Assembly: GCF_021462225.1 (NCBI RefSeq)
Contig: NC_061795.1
Location: 2,247,001-2,311,000 of the forward strand
DNA: 64,000 nt
DNA from: Girardinichthys multiradiatus
Lineage: Eukaryota; Chordata; Actinopteri; Cyprinodontiformes; Goodeidae
Direction: 5' to 3'
Every line of letters begins with the position of its first letter. Position 1 is the stretch's first letter. Below are positions 53,345-64,000 of this stretch, piece by piece. Under the pieces are notes generated by a model. The model did not search any database. It saw only the letters and a program-made list of their open reading frames with translations, and was not told the origin of the DNA. Position numbers and translations under genes: made by a program.

Positions 53345-53860
53345 CAAAATTTCCGAATTAAATTGAGCAGAGGCAAGAGTGAGCTTTATGCAAGTGAGAC
53401 ATTGTTATGGATAACGGAACAGTATGCATGGGATGACCTACGTCAGAATATGAATGGTTTATTTCATTCAAATTCTGACGTGTGTTATCCTATGCATCCC
53501 ATGTACATTGTTCTGAGTAAAGGAATTGAATACCTGGAACATTTATTTGAAGGAATTCAGTTCATCCAATTTAACAGATTATTTATGTAATAGGGGTGGA
53601 CACGAATACATTTTTAGAATATCAACAAATTAAAACTATAATAAGAAATAAATTTAGGCTCAATAATGTTCGGTTACAAACACTTTCAAGTTTATTAAGA
53701 GTTCCTTAATCTCAGCCCCACCCCCCCCCAATTACTGTCTAAAATATACAGGACAGTGTCTAAAAAAGATGAATCAATATCCCTTCCTATTACAAAATGG
53801 GAGGCAGATTTATCAGTCAATTTGACCAAACATTTTGGTCTCAAGGGTTCAAGGTTACTT
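53345..53860 (+). mobile_element. L1/Tx1-like retrotransposon remnant
   Basis: From 53596 the + strand reads GVDTNTFLEYQQIKTIIRNK followed by FRLNNVRLQTLSSLLRVP, and near 53800 SQFDQTFWSQGF. These resemble the C-terminal, post-RT region of fish L1/Tx1-type ORF2 proteins. Frame breaks are present. The family call is from resemblance only. Confidence 0.45.
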
Positions 53861-53863
53861 TAT

Positions 53864-56045
53864 TTATACCCGTAGGTAGATTTGTTTTGCAGTGGTTTAA
53901 AACACATACATCATCACACCCAGAACCATTCATATGTAAGAATGCTCAAAGTGCTTGAGGCTGCACAAGTAAAAACACAGCAGGACACATAAGAGACCCA
54001 GACTTTAAAATTAAAAACCGGACTGTAAAAATGAATAAAAGAACAAATAAAAACACGACTGAAGTAAACACAAAATCCATTGATATCCAAAAAAAAATCC
54101 ATGGATGTCCATTAAAATGTTTTGAGTGTCAGCATCATTTCTGCTTGTTTATTTCAATAACAGCAGTAGGAACAAAGCTGTTTTTAAAACGTCTAGTTCT
54201 CCATTTAGAGACCAAAACCCTCCATCCGGAGGAACTCCCTGTGAAGGGGATGAACGTCATCTTTTAAAACAGAAGAGGCTATCTGCTGTACCTGCCTGAT
54301 GTACAGGAATGCAACTGACTGTTGGGACTCTCCAATCATCTAGACAACAGTCTAACAATCTGCTGCAGGGAACTCCTCTCTTTCAAAGTTGCATGACCAA
54401 ACCATGGCACTAAAGAAAAAGATAAAACTGATTTGATAAAAGCACAATAAAATATGGTCTTTATGGTTTGGTCAATGTTAAAATGTCTGAGTTCCCTTAG
54501 GCAGAAACGGCGGTGGTGTTTGCAAACATGTTGTGTTTGCAAAGACTTATTATAAATATAGTGAAACACAAGACTCGTTGCCACAAGACTTTACAGAACG
54601 GCTACATACATTATCTTGTCAGTGGCTTTTGTTCACATTTAAACTCTGAAAAGCCCTTTTCACATCCTGGAGGTTGATTTCAAAGTGCTCTGTGTCTTTA
54701 AGGTTATGAACAAGTTTCTGAATTTTCTTGCTAAAATCGCGGGCATCAAAACGACAGTAAAATGAATTAAAAGCATTTGCCAGATCAGAGTCTGAATTAA
54801 AACTATCTGAAGTGACACAGGTGCAGCTCTGTGGCTTCTGAAGGCCAGCAATAGTCTTCATACTAGCCCATGCTGAACCAAGTTTGTTTGTGGCCATTTC
54901 TTCTCCAATTCAGCTTAGTACTTTTGTTTTAGTTTTAAAATTTCAGGTTTTAATTCTTTTGATGCTACATGCTGGTCAGGAACTGTTCCTTGTTTAAAAG
55001 CAATTGATTTCTTGTGTAAACAGGACTTGACTGATAAGTAACCCATGGTCTGTTATTTGGATATTTTTTAACCCACTTACACGGAATAATCATGTCTCTG
55101 CAAAAAGTAATATAAGAGCATGTAACATCCACCAATGAATTTAAATCATCCCCACATGATTGCTTAAAAAAATCCCAGTCAGTACACTTAAAACATTCTT
55201 GCAGAGAGAAAACTGATCCCTCTGTCCAGACTTTTATGTCTTTGGGTCTCAGGTTTTTCTCTCTTCAGAGCAGTCTTGTAAGTGGGCAGCAGATACACGC
55301 AGGTATGGTCGGCAGAGCCCAAAGGAGGAAGAGGGACAGCTTTAAAAGCATTCTTCACTATTCCATAACATAAATCTAAAGTCTTATCACGTCTTGTTTG
55401 GGAGGAGACATATTGATTAAAATTTCTTAATGTTTTTTTTTTAAGAGAAATGTGGTTAGAATCACCTAGAACAAAGTTTGGTGAATCAGGGGAGATGGAC
55501 TCCAGTTTCTGCACAACATCGAAGATCGTGCTGGAGGCAGATACCTGTCGGTCCAGCCAAGTGGAGTCCCAAAGTCTTCAATGGATAAATTGGAGTCCAG
55601 GTTTCCACTCAGTGAGCCATGTTTCAGTGAGGGCCAAGGCACAGCATTCTTTGAAATCCTTTTTGTAGCGAACGCTACCTTGCAGTTCATCAAGTTTATT
55701 CATGAGGGACTGGACACTTGCCAAGATGAGAGAAGGAAGGGGAAGCCGATCACCACGTTGTTTCCTCAGCCAAAGTCTAAGTCCTGCCCGTCCTCCCTGC
55801 TTTCTTTTACTTGCGGCTTTATTTCTCCTTGCTCTATAAAAGTCTCTCTGGAAGAGATCCGATATTTGTGGATTAAAGTCTGACACTGGAGCTAAGGTGG
55901 CAACATTTAGCCGTAAAAATGTGTCTCTTGAGGACTGAAGCCTGACTTTGCAAGGAATACCGGTAAATTCACTGGCACACAGCTGACTGATCAGCAGATT
56001 CACCAGTAACCACAGCCCGAAGAATAAAAGAAAGTCCATCTTTGC
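53864..56045 (-). mobile_element. LINE (L2/CR1-like) with endonuclease region, RT core deleted
   Basis: On the - strand, 56040-55500 encodes an N-terminal hydrophobic stretch (MDFLLFFGLWLLVNLL) and then the start of an APE-type endonuclease (LPLPSLILASVQSLMNKLDE, ALALTETWL). The 55514-55188 stretch continues it (SPNFVLGDSNH, LGSADHTCVYLLP). The 54897-54619 stretch holds the linker to the RT (KLGSAWASMKTIAGL). The 54584-54336 stretch resumes only at the post-RT end (CAFIKSVLSFSLVPWFGHAT). The catalytic RT core is therefore missing. The 3' tail runs to about 53864. Confidence 0.75.
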
Positions 56046-56199
56046 TTGCCGGTGTTGGTGCCTTTGATACTCGGGTTGCAAAAGTTTTAAAACATAATAA
56101 AAACATTAAAACTTTAAAACTTAAGGAAATGTTCAAAATCATTTCTCAGATATGTTTAAGAACTTTTGAATTGACTAGTAACCCCAGTTTACAATTAAT

Positions 56200-56640
56200 A
56201 CTATATAAAATCCTTCAAAGTGTACACTATGCAGGTCAACGGATGTCCAGGATGGGTTTTGCACCAATACTTGCTTACAGTGCAGATCCTCCTCCGTTCC
56301 ATTGTCGTTTGGGGTCCCCCATTATCAGAAAGCATAGGTTTGCTTCTCATCGTTATGCAGATGATACACAGGTTTATATGCCCCTAAAACCGGAAGATGA
56401 CTATTGTATGCAGGTTTTAAATTGATGTCTTGGGGAATTAAAAGCTTGCATGGCCTTCAACTTTTTACATTTTAATGAAAACAAGACTGAGGTGATGGTT
56501 TTTAGTCCAGATCTCACTGGTAGATCTTCTTTGTGTGTATGTGTTTTGGGTATCTGGCAGATTGCAGAAAACTTATTGTCACATACCTTGGTTTTAAAAT
56601 TGGTAAGTAGAAAGGTAGAGGAATGGATGGAGGGATGAAA
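56200..56640 (+). mobile_element. LINE reverse-transcriptase fragment with YADD motif
   Basis: The + strand encodes HRYADDTQVYMPLKPEDDYC at about 56350-56410, then (after a frame break) FNFLHFNENKTEVMVFSPDL. This is the RT catalytic YADD block and the following block of L2/Rex-like LINEs. It is opposite in orientation to the LINE at 53864-56045, so it is a separate insertion. Confidence 0.7.
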
Positions 56641-56821
56641 AGCTGCATGTGCACAGGGATTTTGTTTAGTCTGTAAAGACAGGGATAAAAAAAAATAGAG
56701 GAGATGAGCTAAGAAAGCTCAGACAGAGAAGAAACAGGCATGAGGAGAAATATGACCTGATATTGAAATAGTGTTGATTAAAATTTGAAATCTAACCTAT
56801 TTTATTTTTGGATTGTTGTAT

Positions 56822-56935
56822 AACCTGATAAAAGTATTCACTCCATCCTGTAGAGCAGATGGCCAAATTCACAGTTTTAACCCGATAAAAACATACACTC
56901 TATCTTGTACAGTAGATGGCCTATTTCTTTGTTGC
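56822..56935 (+). repeat. Imperfect tandem duplication of about 58 bp
   Basis: Two adjacent units, starting GATAAAAGTATTCACTCCAT and GATAAAAACATACACTCTAT, both contain CAGATGGCC or TAGATGGCC near their ends. Confidence 0.7.
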
Positions 56936-59615
56936 TCATTTGTATCTCAGAGAGGCACCGAAGGGTCATTCTTTAAGGTCACCTCCAGTAAACTAGACTG
57001 CAGATATGGAATACCTTCTGGACACATTTTATTCTGTAAACTGTTCTCATTCTTCCAACCGCCACAGGTGTTCGGTCTTGATGAAGGAGGCTGAGTTGGA
57101 GGTATTTCTTTGCGTGACAGAGAGAGGATCGTAGATCATGTGGCGCAGACAATTAAGGCGAGAAACCTGTCTGACTGTAGGAGGCGGAGAGGTTTTGGTG
57201 CTGAAAGGGTTGTTGAGCAGGTCATCGTCTAACCTGGGGAGTTTGAGCTGAATAGCAAGATCACTATCCACAGTGAGTGTGTCAAAACTGTTGTTTAGAC
57301 TAAGACAAGCACAAGCGCAGTCCAGTCCGTCTGTTGAAAGAATGTGACAGGCTGCTGGGTAATTAGAGGGGTGATTGAGGCGTGGCCCTGCTCCCAAACC
57401 TAAGCTAACATATTTACTTTATTTTTCACACAGTGAAAGTCTTTTTAAATCTTTTTTAGTCCTGTTCCTACACCCGACCCTTTTCTGTTCTGTATTCTAA
57501 AAAGTTAGAAAGGTAGACAAGTGGAGAACAAAAGTATTAGGCCTGCAAAAAAACTCTTGGCAGGTGAACACTAGCCAAATATCAACAACCAAAAAATAAA
57601 TGGGAGACATTGTCAGGTATTCTGACAATCTGTAGCTCTTTAGGAAACACCTTTTGGTACTAAAAGTTACGTGAGTCAAATAGTGTTATTCTTGTTTTTC
57701 ACTTTGTTAAAAGAAATTGGAACAAACTGGGCCTCTGTGAACTGTTTCTTTTGAGACCCCCTGGTTAATTTCATGAATTTGGCAGCCTTTCTGTGTCTGA
57801 ATGATTTATATGTCAGAGTTAAGTGGCTGTAAAAGAACTGACTAACAGAGAAGACCTGACTAACTAAGTAGTGTGTTGCAATTCCAGAGACACTAATTGT
57901 TTGTAAAGATCTTTTCTTTCTTTTTTCGTCTTTCTTTTTAACTGCAGAAATTAAAGTCATATTCATCATTAAAATAAAACCCTTCTGAGTCTGTATTTTT
58001 ACCATAGAGCCTATACAATTAAGCCTGGAATCCTGGGTCTAACTGCAAAATTAAGTTTGGAGACAGATAAGATGACATCTATAAAACTGAAACCGTAGAT
58101 GCAAACCTCAATTCCCAAGTTTACTGAGCCAAGGCTCAAGAAACATTGCACTGTTTTAACACCTAGCTTAGTTAATTATTTTCCATATTACATGCACCCC
58201 TACACAAAGGAAGCAGGGTATGAGGAAAAGACTGACCTTTTTCTCTTATTGTTCAGTTTGGAACAGTGTATACTTCCAGCCATTTTGGGAAAATGTCTAA
58301 AGAATATCTGCAATTGTCCTCTCAGTTTCCAGTAAAGAGTTAAGTGTTTTTTATGCTGTATGTTTTTTATGCTGTATGTTTGATCCAGTGACTCCAGTCT
58401 TGTATATTCATGTTGTCTTTTAGTCTAAAATTGTCCCCGACATGAAAGACATAAAAATCTTTTGTCAAATGCAAGCTAAACTTCATCAAAACGTACCACT
58501 GTGGGGTAAGTTGTACTGTACCACTGTTACAGCTAAGGCTCTTAGGGCCTGATTTACTAAGATCCCAAATAAGGGAGTCTAAATTGGGTGTGCAAAAAAA
58601 AAAAAAAAATTCACCTGCAATTAGTAGGCGTGTTGCGGGTCACCTGCTAAGATTGCTTGAGCAAATGATAACTGGTGCAAAAGTTGTGCAGACCATCTTA
58701 TTTAAATGGGAATTTTGCATGTACTGCTCACTTTCATCATGGGCAGTTCAGGAGAGCAGAGTGGCCGTGTAAGAAAAATGAAGTTTGAAGTCATGGAGTT
58801 GGACTTCATAATAATAATAATAATAACAATAATAAATATTATAATGTATTTTTTTAAAACATTTTAAAACATCAAAATAATGAAAGCTGAAGTTAAAAGA
58901 TTAAGCAACAATCATAAAACGTGTTAACTTCCCAACACCGTCGGCCTGTGAAAGTTGTCGGCTTCATTCTGTGACAAGCTGGATGTTGGAATCCAGGGAT
59001 ATGATTCACTTGACCCAATGCAAACCGAGGTAGGCCCATAATAACATGTTTATTTAATTTAACATGACTGTGCTTTGTACAAAGCATGTGAAGGAAGATT
59101 GGGGAAGAAACAAAATAATAAAAAAAATCTCTCTTGTGCACAAGATAGGAGTGCGTACTTTCAGGAGCGTCAAGGAGTTCTACAATAAACTTAATTGGCA
59201 TTTAAATATCCTCCTAATAAAACCAATCAACCAGATCATATAATCTTCATAAGAAGTTGATTTTTTCAAATGATATTTAAAGGCATACAAACACCTGTTC
59301 AATGATAAATTTGGAATTGCCTTTCCATTATTGAATTGGCAGAAATGCATAAATGAAAATATTTGTTTAACTCTATTACAATTCACTGATTGATATCAAC
59401 ATTTTGGCCCCATGGCTGAATATAAATCCTCTATAAAGTAGTAGTAGTAGTGGCAGTAAATAAACTACATTGGCATCATTTCTGCTTCTGCTGTCCTAGA
59501 TCTGTCTGTTTTTGAGGCTCTACATTCCATGTCTGTGTCAGACACTGGACTACTGATGGGGAACGCTCTCTGTATTTGTTTACTATCGTATGAAAATCCA
59601 TACAGTATAAATAGT
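56936..59615. other. Intergenic spacer
   Basis: A poly-A run near 58600 and an ATA-rich run at 58808-58845 are present. No supported gene is seen. Confidence 0.45.
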
Positions 59616-59698
59616 CTGGCTACCAGGCTGGTCCAATTTAGCCATGAAACCTCCCACACTAAAATGACAGGTGTTTCAGTTTCATTGTCCAACCCCTG
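59616..59698 (-). mobile_element. Solitary right end of the DD36E element
   Basis: Eighty-three bases match the right terminus of the full copies (from CTGGCTACCAGGCTGGTCC to the CCCCTG end), followed by TA. No transposase or left end adjoins it. It has the same orientation as the full copies. Confidence 0.85.
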
Positions 59699-59704
59699 TA
59701 TATA

Positions 59705-60233
59705 TAGCACTGTGCAAACGTTTTAGGCAGGTGTGAAAAAATGCTGTAAACAAAGAATGCTTTCTAAAATTTAAGAGTTAATCATTTATTTTCATCAATC
59801 AACACAATGCAGTGAATGAACAAAAGAGAAATCTAAATCAAATCAATATTTTGTGTGACCACCCTTTGCCTTAAAAACAGCATCTTTTCTTCTAGGTCCA
59901 CTTGCACACATTTTTTGAAGGAACTCGGCTGGTAGGTTGTTCCAAACATCTTGGAGAACTAACCACAGATCTTCTATGGATGTAGGCTTTCTCACATCCT
60001 TCTGTCTCTTCATGTCATCCCAGACACACTCCATGATGTTGAGATGAGGGCTCTGTGGGGCCAGACCATCACTTCCAGTAAGTCTTGTTCTTCTTTACAC
60101 TGAAGATAGTTCTTAATGACTTTAGCTGCATGTTTGGGTTCGCTCACTTAGCATTTTGTGAATTGATAAAAATAAACAATCATCATTAATATTTCTGAAA
60201 GCATTCTTTGTTTACAGCATTTTTAACACTGTT
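59705..60233 (-). mobile_element. Third Tc1-type family, internally deleted copy
   Basis: Inverted repeats share ATGCTGTAAACAAAGAATGC (left near 59741-59760, right inverted near 60202-60221). Between them the - strand at 60034-59843 encodes only a transposase tail (MECVWDDMKRQKDVRKPTSI, ending KGGHTKY). It is packed between the solitary end at 59616 and copy 3 of the DD36E element, separated by short TA tracts. Confidence 0.75.
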
Positions 60234-60241
60234 TATATATA

Positions 60242-61441
60242 CAGGGGTTGGACAATGAAACTGAAACACCTGGTTTTACACCACAATAATTTATTAGTAT
60301 GGTGTAGGGCCTCCTTTTGCGGCCAATACAGCGTCAGTTCGTCCTGGGAATGACATATACAAGTCCTGCACAGTGGTCAGAGGGATTTTAAGCCATTCTT
60401 CTTGCAGGATAGTGGCCAGGTCACTACGTGATCCTGGTGGAGGAAAATGTTTCCTGACTCGCTCCTCCAAAACACCCCAAAGTGGCTCAATAATATTTAG
60501 ATCTGGTGACTGTGCAGGCCATGGGAGATGTTCAACTTCACTTTCATGTTCATCAAACCAATCTTTCACCAGTCTTGCTGTGTGTATTGGTGCATTGTCA
60601 TCCTGATACACGGCACCGCCTTCAGGATACAATGTTTGAACCATTGGATGCACATGGTCCTCAAGAATGGTTCGGTAGTCCTTGGCAGTGACGTGCCCAT
60701 CTAGCACAAGTATTGGGCCAAGGGAATGCCATGATATGGCAGCCCAAACCATCACTGATCCACCCCCATGCTTAACTCTGGGCATGCAACAGTCTGGGTG
60801 GTACGCTTCTTTGGGGCTTCTCCACACCGTAACTCTCCCGGATGTGGGGAAAACAGTAAAGGTGGACTCATCAGAGAACAATACATGTTTCACATTGTCC
60901 ACAGCCCAAGATTTGCGCTCCTTGCACCATTGAAACCGATGTTTGGCATTGGCATGAGTGACCAAAGGTTTGGCTATAGCAGCCCGGTCGTGTATATTGA
61001 CCCTGTGGAGCTCCTGACGGACAGTTTTGGTGGAAACAGGAGAGTTGAGGTGCACATTTAATTCTGCCATGATTTGGGCAGCCGTGGTTTTATGTTTTTT
61101 GGATACAATCCGGGTTAGCACCCAAACATCCCTTTCAGACAGCTTCCTCTTGCGTCCACAGTTAATCCTGTTGGATGTGGTTCGTCCTTCTTGGTGGTAT
61201 GCTGACATTACCCTGGATATCGTGGCTCTTGATACATCACAAATACTTGCTGTCTTGGTCACAGATGCGCCAGCAAGACGTGCACCAACAATTTGTCCTC
61301 TTTTGAACTCTGGTATGTCACCCATAATGTTGTGTGCATTTCAATATTTTGACCCAAACTGTGCTCTTACCCTGCTAATTGAACCTTCACACTCTGCTCT
61401 TACTGGTGCAATGTGCAATCAATGCAATCATTGTCCAACCC

Positions 61442-61444
<3 letters not shown>
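60242..61444 (-). mobile_element. Tc1/mariner DD36E element, copy 3 (right end shortened)
   Basis: The left terminus is normal after a TA at 60240-60241. The right end retains only the outermost ATTGTCCAACCCCTG, because about 67 bases covering most of the right inverted repeat are missing just before it, near 61424. The total is 1203 bp. The transposase frame is complete, but the damaged right end should make the copy itself poorly mobile. Confidence 0.93.
60294..61325 (-). CDS. Tc1/mariner transposase, complete frame, DD36E spacing
   Basis: The frame has 343 codons with the same architecture as the copy at 35165: helix-turn-helix at the N-terminus, GRKRKL, FSDES, QDDNAPIH and SPDLNIIEPLW, all intact. 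Differences include S-to-G at a VFPTSGRVT site and several substitutions in the DNA-binding half. The frame has no stop or shift, so a protein could be made, although the element's right terminus is damaged. Whether it is transcribed is unknown. Confidence 0.9.
   Translation of the reverse strand: MGDIPEFKRGQIVGARLAGASVTKTASICDVSRATISRVMSAYHQEGRTTSNRINCGRKRKLSERDVWVLTRIVSKKHKTTAAQIMAELNVHLNSPVSTKTVRQELHRVNIHDRAAIAKPLVTHANAKHRFQWCKERKSWAVDNVKHVLFSDESTFTVFPTSGRVTVWRSPKEAYHPDCCMPRVKHGGGSVMVWAAISWHSLGPILVLDGHVTAKDYRTILEDHVHPMVQTLYPEGGAVYQDDNAPIHTARLVKDWFDEHESEVEHLPWPAQSPDLNIIEPLWGVLEERVRKHFPPPGSRSDLATILQEEWLKIPLTTVQDLYMSFPGRTDAVLAAKGGPTPY

Positions 61445-61479
<35 letters not shown>
61445..61479. 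repeat. (TA)n microsatellite at the transposon border
   Basis: About 17 TA units directly abut the right end of DD36E copy 3, whose target site is TA. Confidence 0.95.
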
Positions 61480-61481
<2 letters not shown>

Positions 61482-61520
61482 CATAAAGTGGCATAGAGAC
61501 TGCTTGACTGAACAGCCTCG

Positions 61521-61557
61521 CTGCCAGTGATCCTGAAGAGTTCAGGATCACTGGCAG
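61521..61557. repeat. Perfect 17-bp inverted repeat with 3-base loop
   Basis: CTGCCAGTGATCCTGAA at 61521-61537, loop GAG, then its exact reverse complement at 61541-61557. There is no following T-run and no adjacent gene. Confidence 0.95.
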
Positions 61558-62878
61558 GGCATGATTACTGACTCAACCAGGTTTCATGACGGCTTCATGG
61601 CTAAATGTCAGAAAATAACTGACTCACGTAAATGCGGTGGGTACGTAGGTGGTTGGTATTGTGTTATAAAGGTGGTCATTTTGGTTGCCTTGGAAATGCT
61701 AATAGCATTTGATTGTATGATATTTTCTTATGTCAACTTATTATTAAAGTCTGCAACGCTACCTTTTCAGTGAGGAGGAATAGAAGGTACACTCTCTTAA
61801 AATTCTAGGATTTTATGATCTCTAAAAGCATTTAAACCAACCACTGTAAGTGTACAAAAACACAAAAAAAGATTCCACACTGTCAATTAATAATAAACAA
61901 AAAAAAGATACCATCCCTGTTTCCACTTGACTAGAAACATGAGTTTGGTTGTTTGCTCCTCTGGAGCAAGCGGATGTTTGTTAACACAATGCCCAGCCGT
62001 AATCCTTAAGACTCTATTATTGCTACAATTAATCTGGAAATGAAAATAAGTCAAATTCCAAGTTATTTGAAGTCCATCATTCTACAGCGAGGAATACTGC
62101 TCACAACTGAAAAACATTTTCAACAATTGCACTTTACCAGGCATCTTCCTGGGACTCAGCAACCCATCAGTTCATGACAATAATGAAAAATAAAATGGTA
62201 TGCAATGGTTGAAGTAGAGCTATTTCATGGTACTATAAAACGGAAAAATAAAGGAATGAAATGACACTATGCCCGGGGATGAACAGGTAAAGGAAAAAGT
62301 TCCCCTCATACCAATTGTCGAGCATTGTGGTGGAGGGATGATAATTCCGGCGCGTTGGGCATCATAGTACATGGGCTTCTTATAGTCGCTGAGTTCACTA
62401 TGAACTCCTGTGTATACAAAACTATTCTAGAGTCAAATGTGAGGTCTTCGATGTAAAATAAAGAGCTTAACTCAAACTGCGTTATCCCACATAAAAATGA
62501 CTTCAGCCAGAGCAGAAAATTTCCAACAGGATGGCTACCAAGTAAAAAAAAATCATTGTGTTGCAATTTTGCCCTGAATACTTAGTAGGAGAAATTTAAA
62601 GAACATGTCATTTTTGATGCTTTTTAGTTGCAGTTTGCACCATGTGGCATTAATGTTGCCTTACACAAGAGAAAGGAACATGCAGCCATCCCATAGCTTT
62701 TAACAATGGATTCTGACAATAATTTAAGGAGATGAGGACAAATGTTCTAATTATATGTTTTAGGACTTGGACTGGGCTCAGACAGTGGTCCAGAAGGACG
62801 AACAAAAATTTCCTTTTTTTGTTTTTAAGCAGATTATATTTTATTTTATTTTCCATCATTTTGAACATTGGCAAACTA
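61558..62878. other. Spacer between DD36E copies 3 and 4
   Basis: AT-rich sequence with no supported gene or recognised repeat. Confidence 0.5.
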
Positions 62879-64000
62879 CAGGGGTTGGACAATGAAACTG
62901 AAACACCTGGTTTTAAAAAACAATAATTTATTAGTATGGTGTAGGGCCTCCTTTTGCGGCCAATACAGCGTCAGTTCGTCCTGGGAATGACATATACAAG
63001 TCCTGCACAGTGGTCAGAGGGATTTTAAGCCATTCTTCTTGCAGGATAGTGGCCAGGTCACTATGTGATACTGGTGGAGGAAAACGTTTCTTGACTCGCT
63101 CCTCCAAAACACCCCAAAGTAGCTCAATAATATTTAGATCTGGTGACTGTGCAGGCCATGGGAGATGTTCAACTTCACTTTCATGTTCATCAAACCAATC
63201 TTTCACCAGTCTTGCTGTGTGTATTGGTGCATTGTCATCCTGATACACGGCACCGCCTTCAGGATACAATGTTTGAACCATTGGATGCACATGGTCCTCA
63301 AGAATGGTTCGGTAGTCCTTGGCCAATCTAGCACAAGTATTGGGCCAAGGGAATGCCATAATATGGCAGTCCAAACCATCACTGATCCACCACCATGCTT
63401 CACTCTGGGCATGCAACAGTCTGGGTGGTACGCTTTTTTGGGGCTTCTCCACACCGTAACTCTCCCAGATGTGGGGAAAACAGTAAAGGTGGACTCATCA
63501 GAGAACAATACATGTTTCACATTGTCCACAGCCCAAGATTTGCGCTCCTTGCACCATTGAAACCGACGTTTGGCATTGGCATGAGTGACCAAAGGTTTGG
63601 CTATAGCAGCCCGGCCGTGTATATTGACCCTGTGGAGCTCCTGACGGACAGTTCTGGTGGAAACAGGACAGTTGAGGTGCACATTTAATTCTGCCGTGAT
63701 TTGGGCAGCCGTGGTTTTATGTTTTTTGGATACAATCCGGGTTAGCAGCCGGACATCCCTTTCAGACAGCTTCCTCTTGCGTCCACAGTTAATCCTGTTG
63801 GATGTGGTTCGTCCTTCTTGGTGGTATGCTGACATTACCATGGATACCGTGGCTCTTGATACATAACAAAGACTTGCTGTCTTGGTCACAGATGCGCCAG
63901 CAAGACGTGCACCAACAATTTGTCCTCTTTTGAACTCTGGTATGTCACCCATAATGTTGTGTGCATTTCAATATTTTGAGCAAAACTGTGCTCTTACCCT
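62879..64000 (-). mobile_element. Tc1/mariner DD36E element, copy 4 (cut by window edge)
   Basis: The left terminus CAGGGGTTGGACAATGAAAC follows TA at 62877-62878. The element continues past the transposase start to the end of the window, so its right terminus is not visible. Confidence 0.94.
62931..63952 (-). pseudogene. Tc1/mariner transposase with 10-bp deletion
   Basis: The frame opens at ATG 63952 and is normal through LGPILVLDW, then loses 10 bases near 63323 relative to the other copies (CTTGGC joined to CAATCTAG). The remaining C-terminal half, with QDDNAPIH and SPDLNIIE, continues in a different frame to 62931. The span is exactly 10 bases shorter than the 1032-base intact frame. 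Inactive. Confidence 0.92.

Noticed and set aside
57047..57397. 116-codon - strand frame
   Set aside because: It resembles nothing I know and lacks splice or promoter support; chance or an old repeat is as likely.

Overview
This is vertebrate nuclear DNA, almost certainly from a teleost fish. It is AT-rich, its genes are split by GT-AG introns, and it is full of fish-type DNA transposons (several Tc1/mariner families) and fragments of non-LTR retrotransposons. I found no bacterial, phage, CRISPR, tRNA or rRNA features. The species cannot be named from the sequence.

Three host genes can be reconstructed exon by exon. (1) The C-terminal 536 codons of AMP deaminase 3 (ampd3) lie on the + strand in 11 exons from the left edge to 13185; the N-terminal part lies outside the window. 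(2) rnf141, a small RING-finger protein of 226 codons, lies on the - strand at 19755-22668, with a probable promoter and 5' exon near 24.7 kb. It faces ampd3 tail to tail, the same convergent pair as on human chromosome 11p15. (3) mgat4c, a GT54-family N-acetylglucosaminyltransferase (477 codons, three coding exons), lies on the - strand at 28042-30118. The human counterpart is on chromosome 12, so this adjacency is a fish-lineage arrangement.

The rest is intron or intergenic DNA built mostly from mobile elements. One Tc1/mariner family of about 1270 bp has copies at 1835, 35113, 60242 and 62879, plus a solitary end at 59616, all in the same orientation. Its transposase has 36 residues between the second and third catalytic acids (DD36E spacing), and the 35113 copy looks fully intact. 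A second Tc1 family with about 200-bp inverted repeats has copies at 7037 and 40953. The 7037 copy keeps a full reading frame but has lost its second catalytic aspartate. The 5.1-kb ampd3 intron at 4329-9447 is a nested stack: a minus-strand LINE is interrupted by another retroelement with a clear 12-bp target duplication, and also by the Tc1 at 7037. Older relics of several more Tc1 families, a palindromic MITE and a long (GATA)n array of about 79 units account for much of the remainder.

From about 30 kb to 64 kb I could identify no host gene apart from the 5' end of mgat4c; this stretch is repeat-rich intergenic DNA or long 5' introns. I found no convincing new multi-gene system. The items most worth checking are the intact DD36E element, the catalytically dead but open Tc1 transposase, the nested TE stack, the back-to-back Tc1 cluster at 59.6-61.4 kb, and a perfect 17-bp hairpin beside it.
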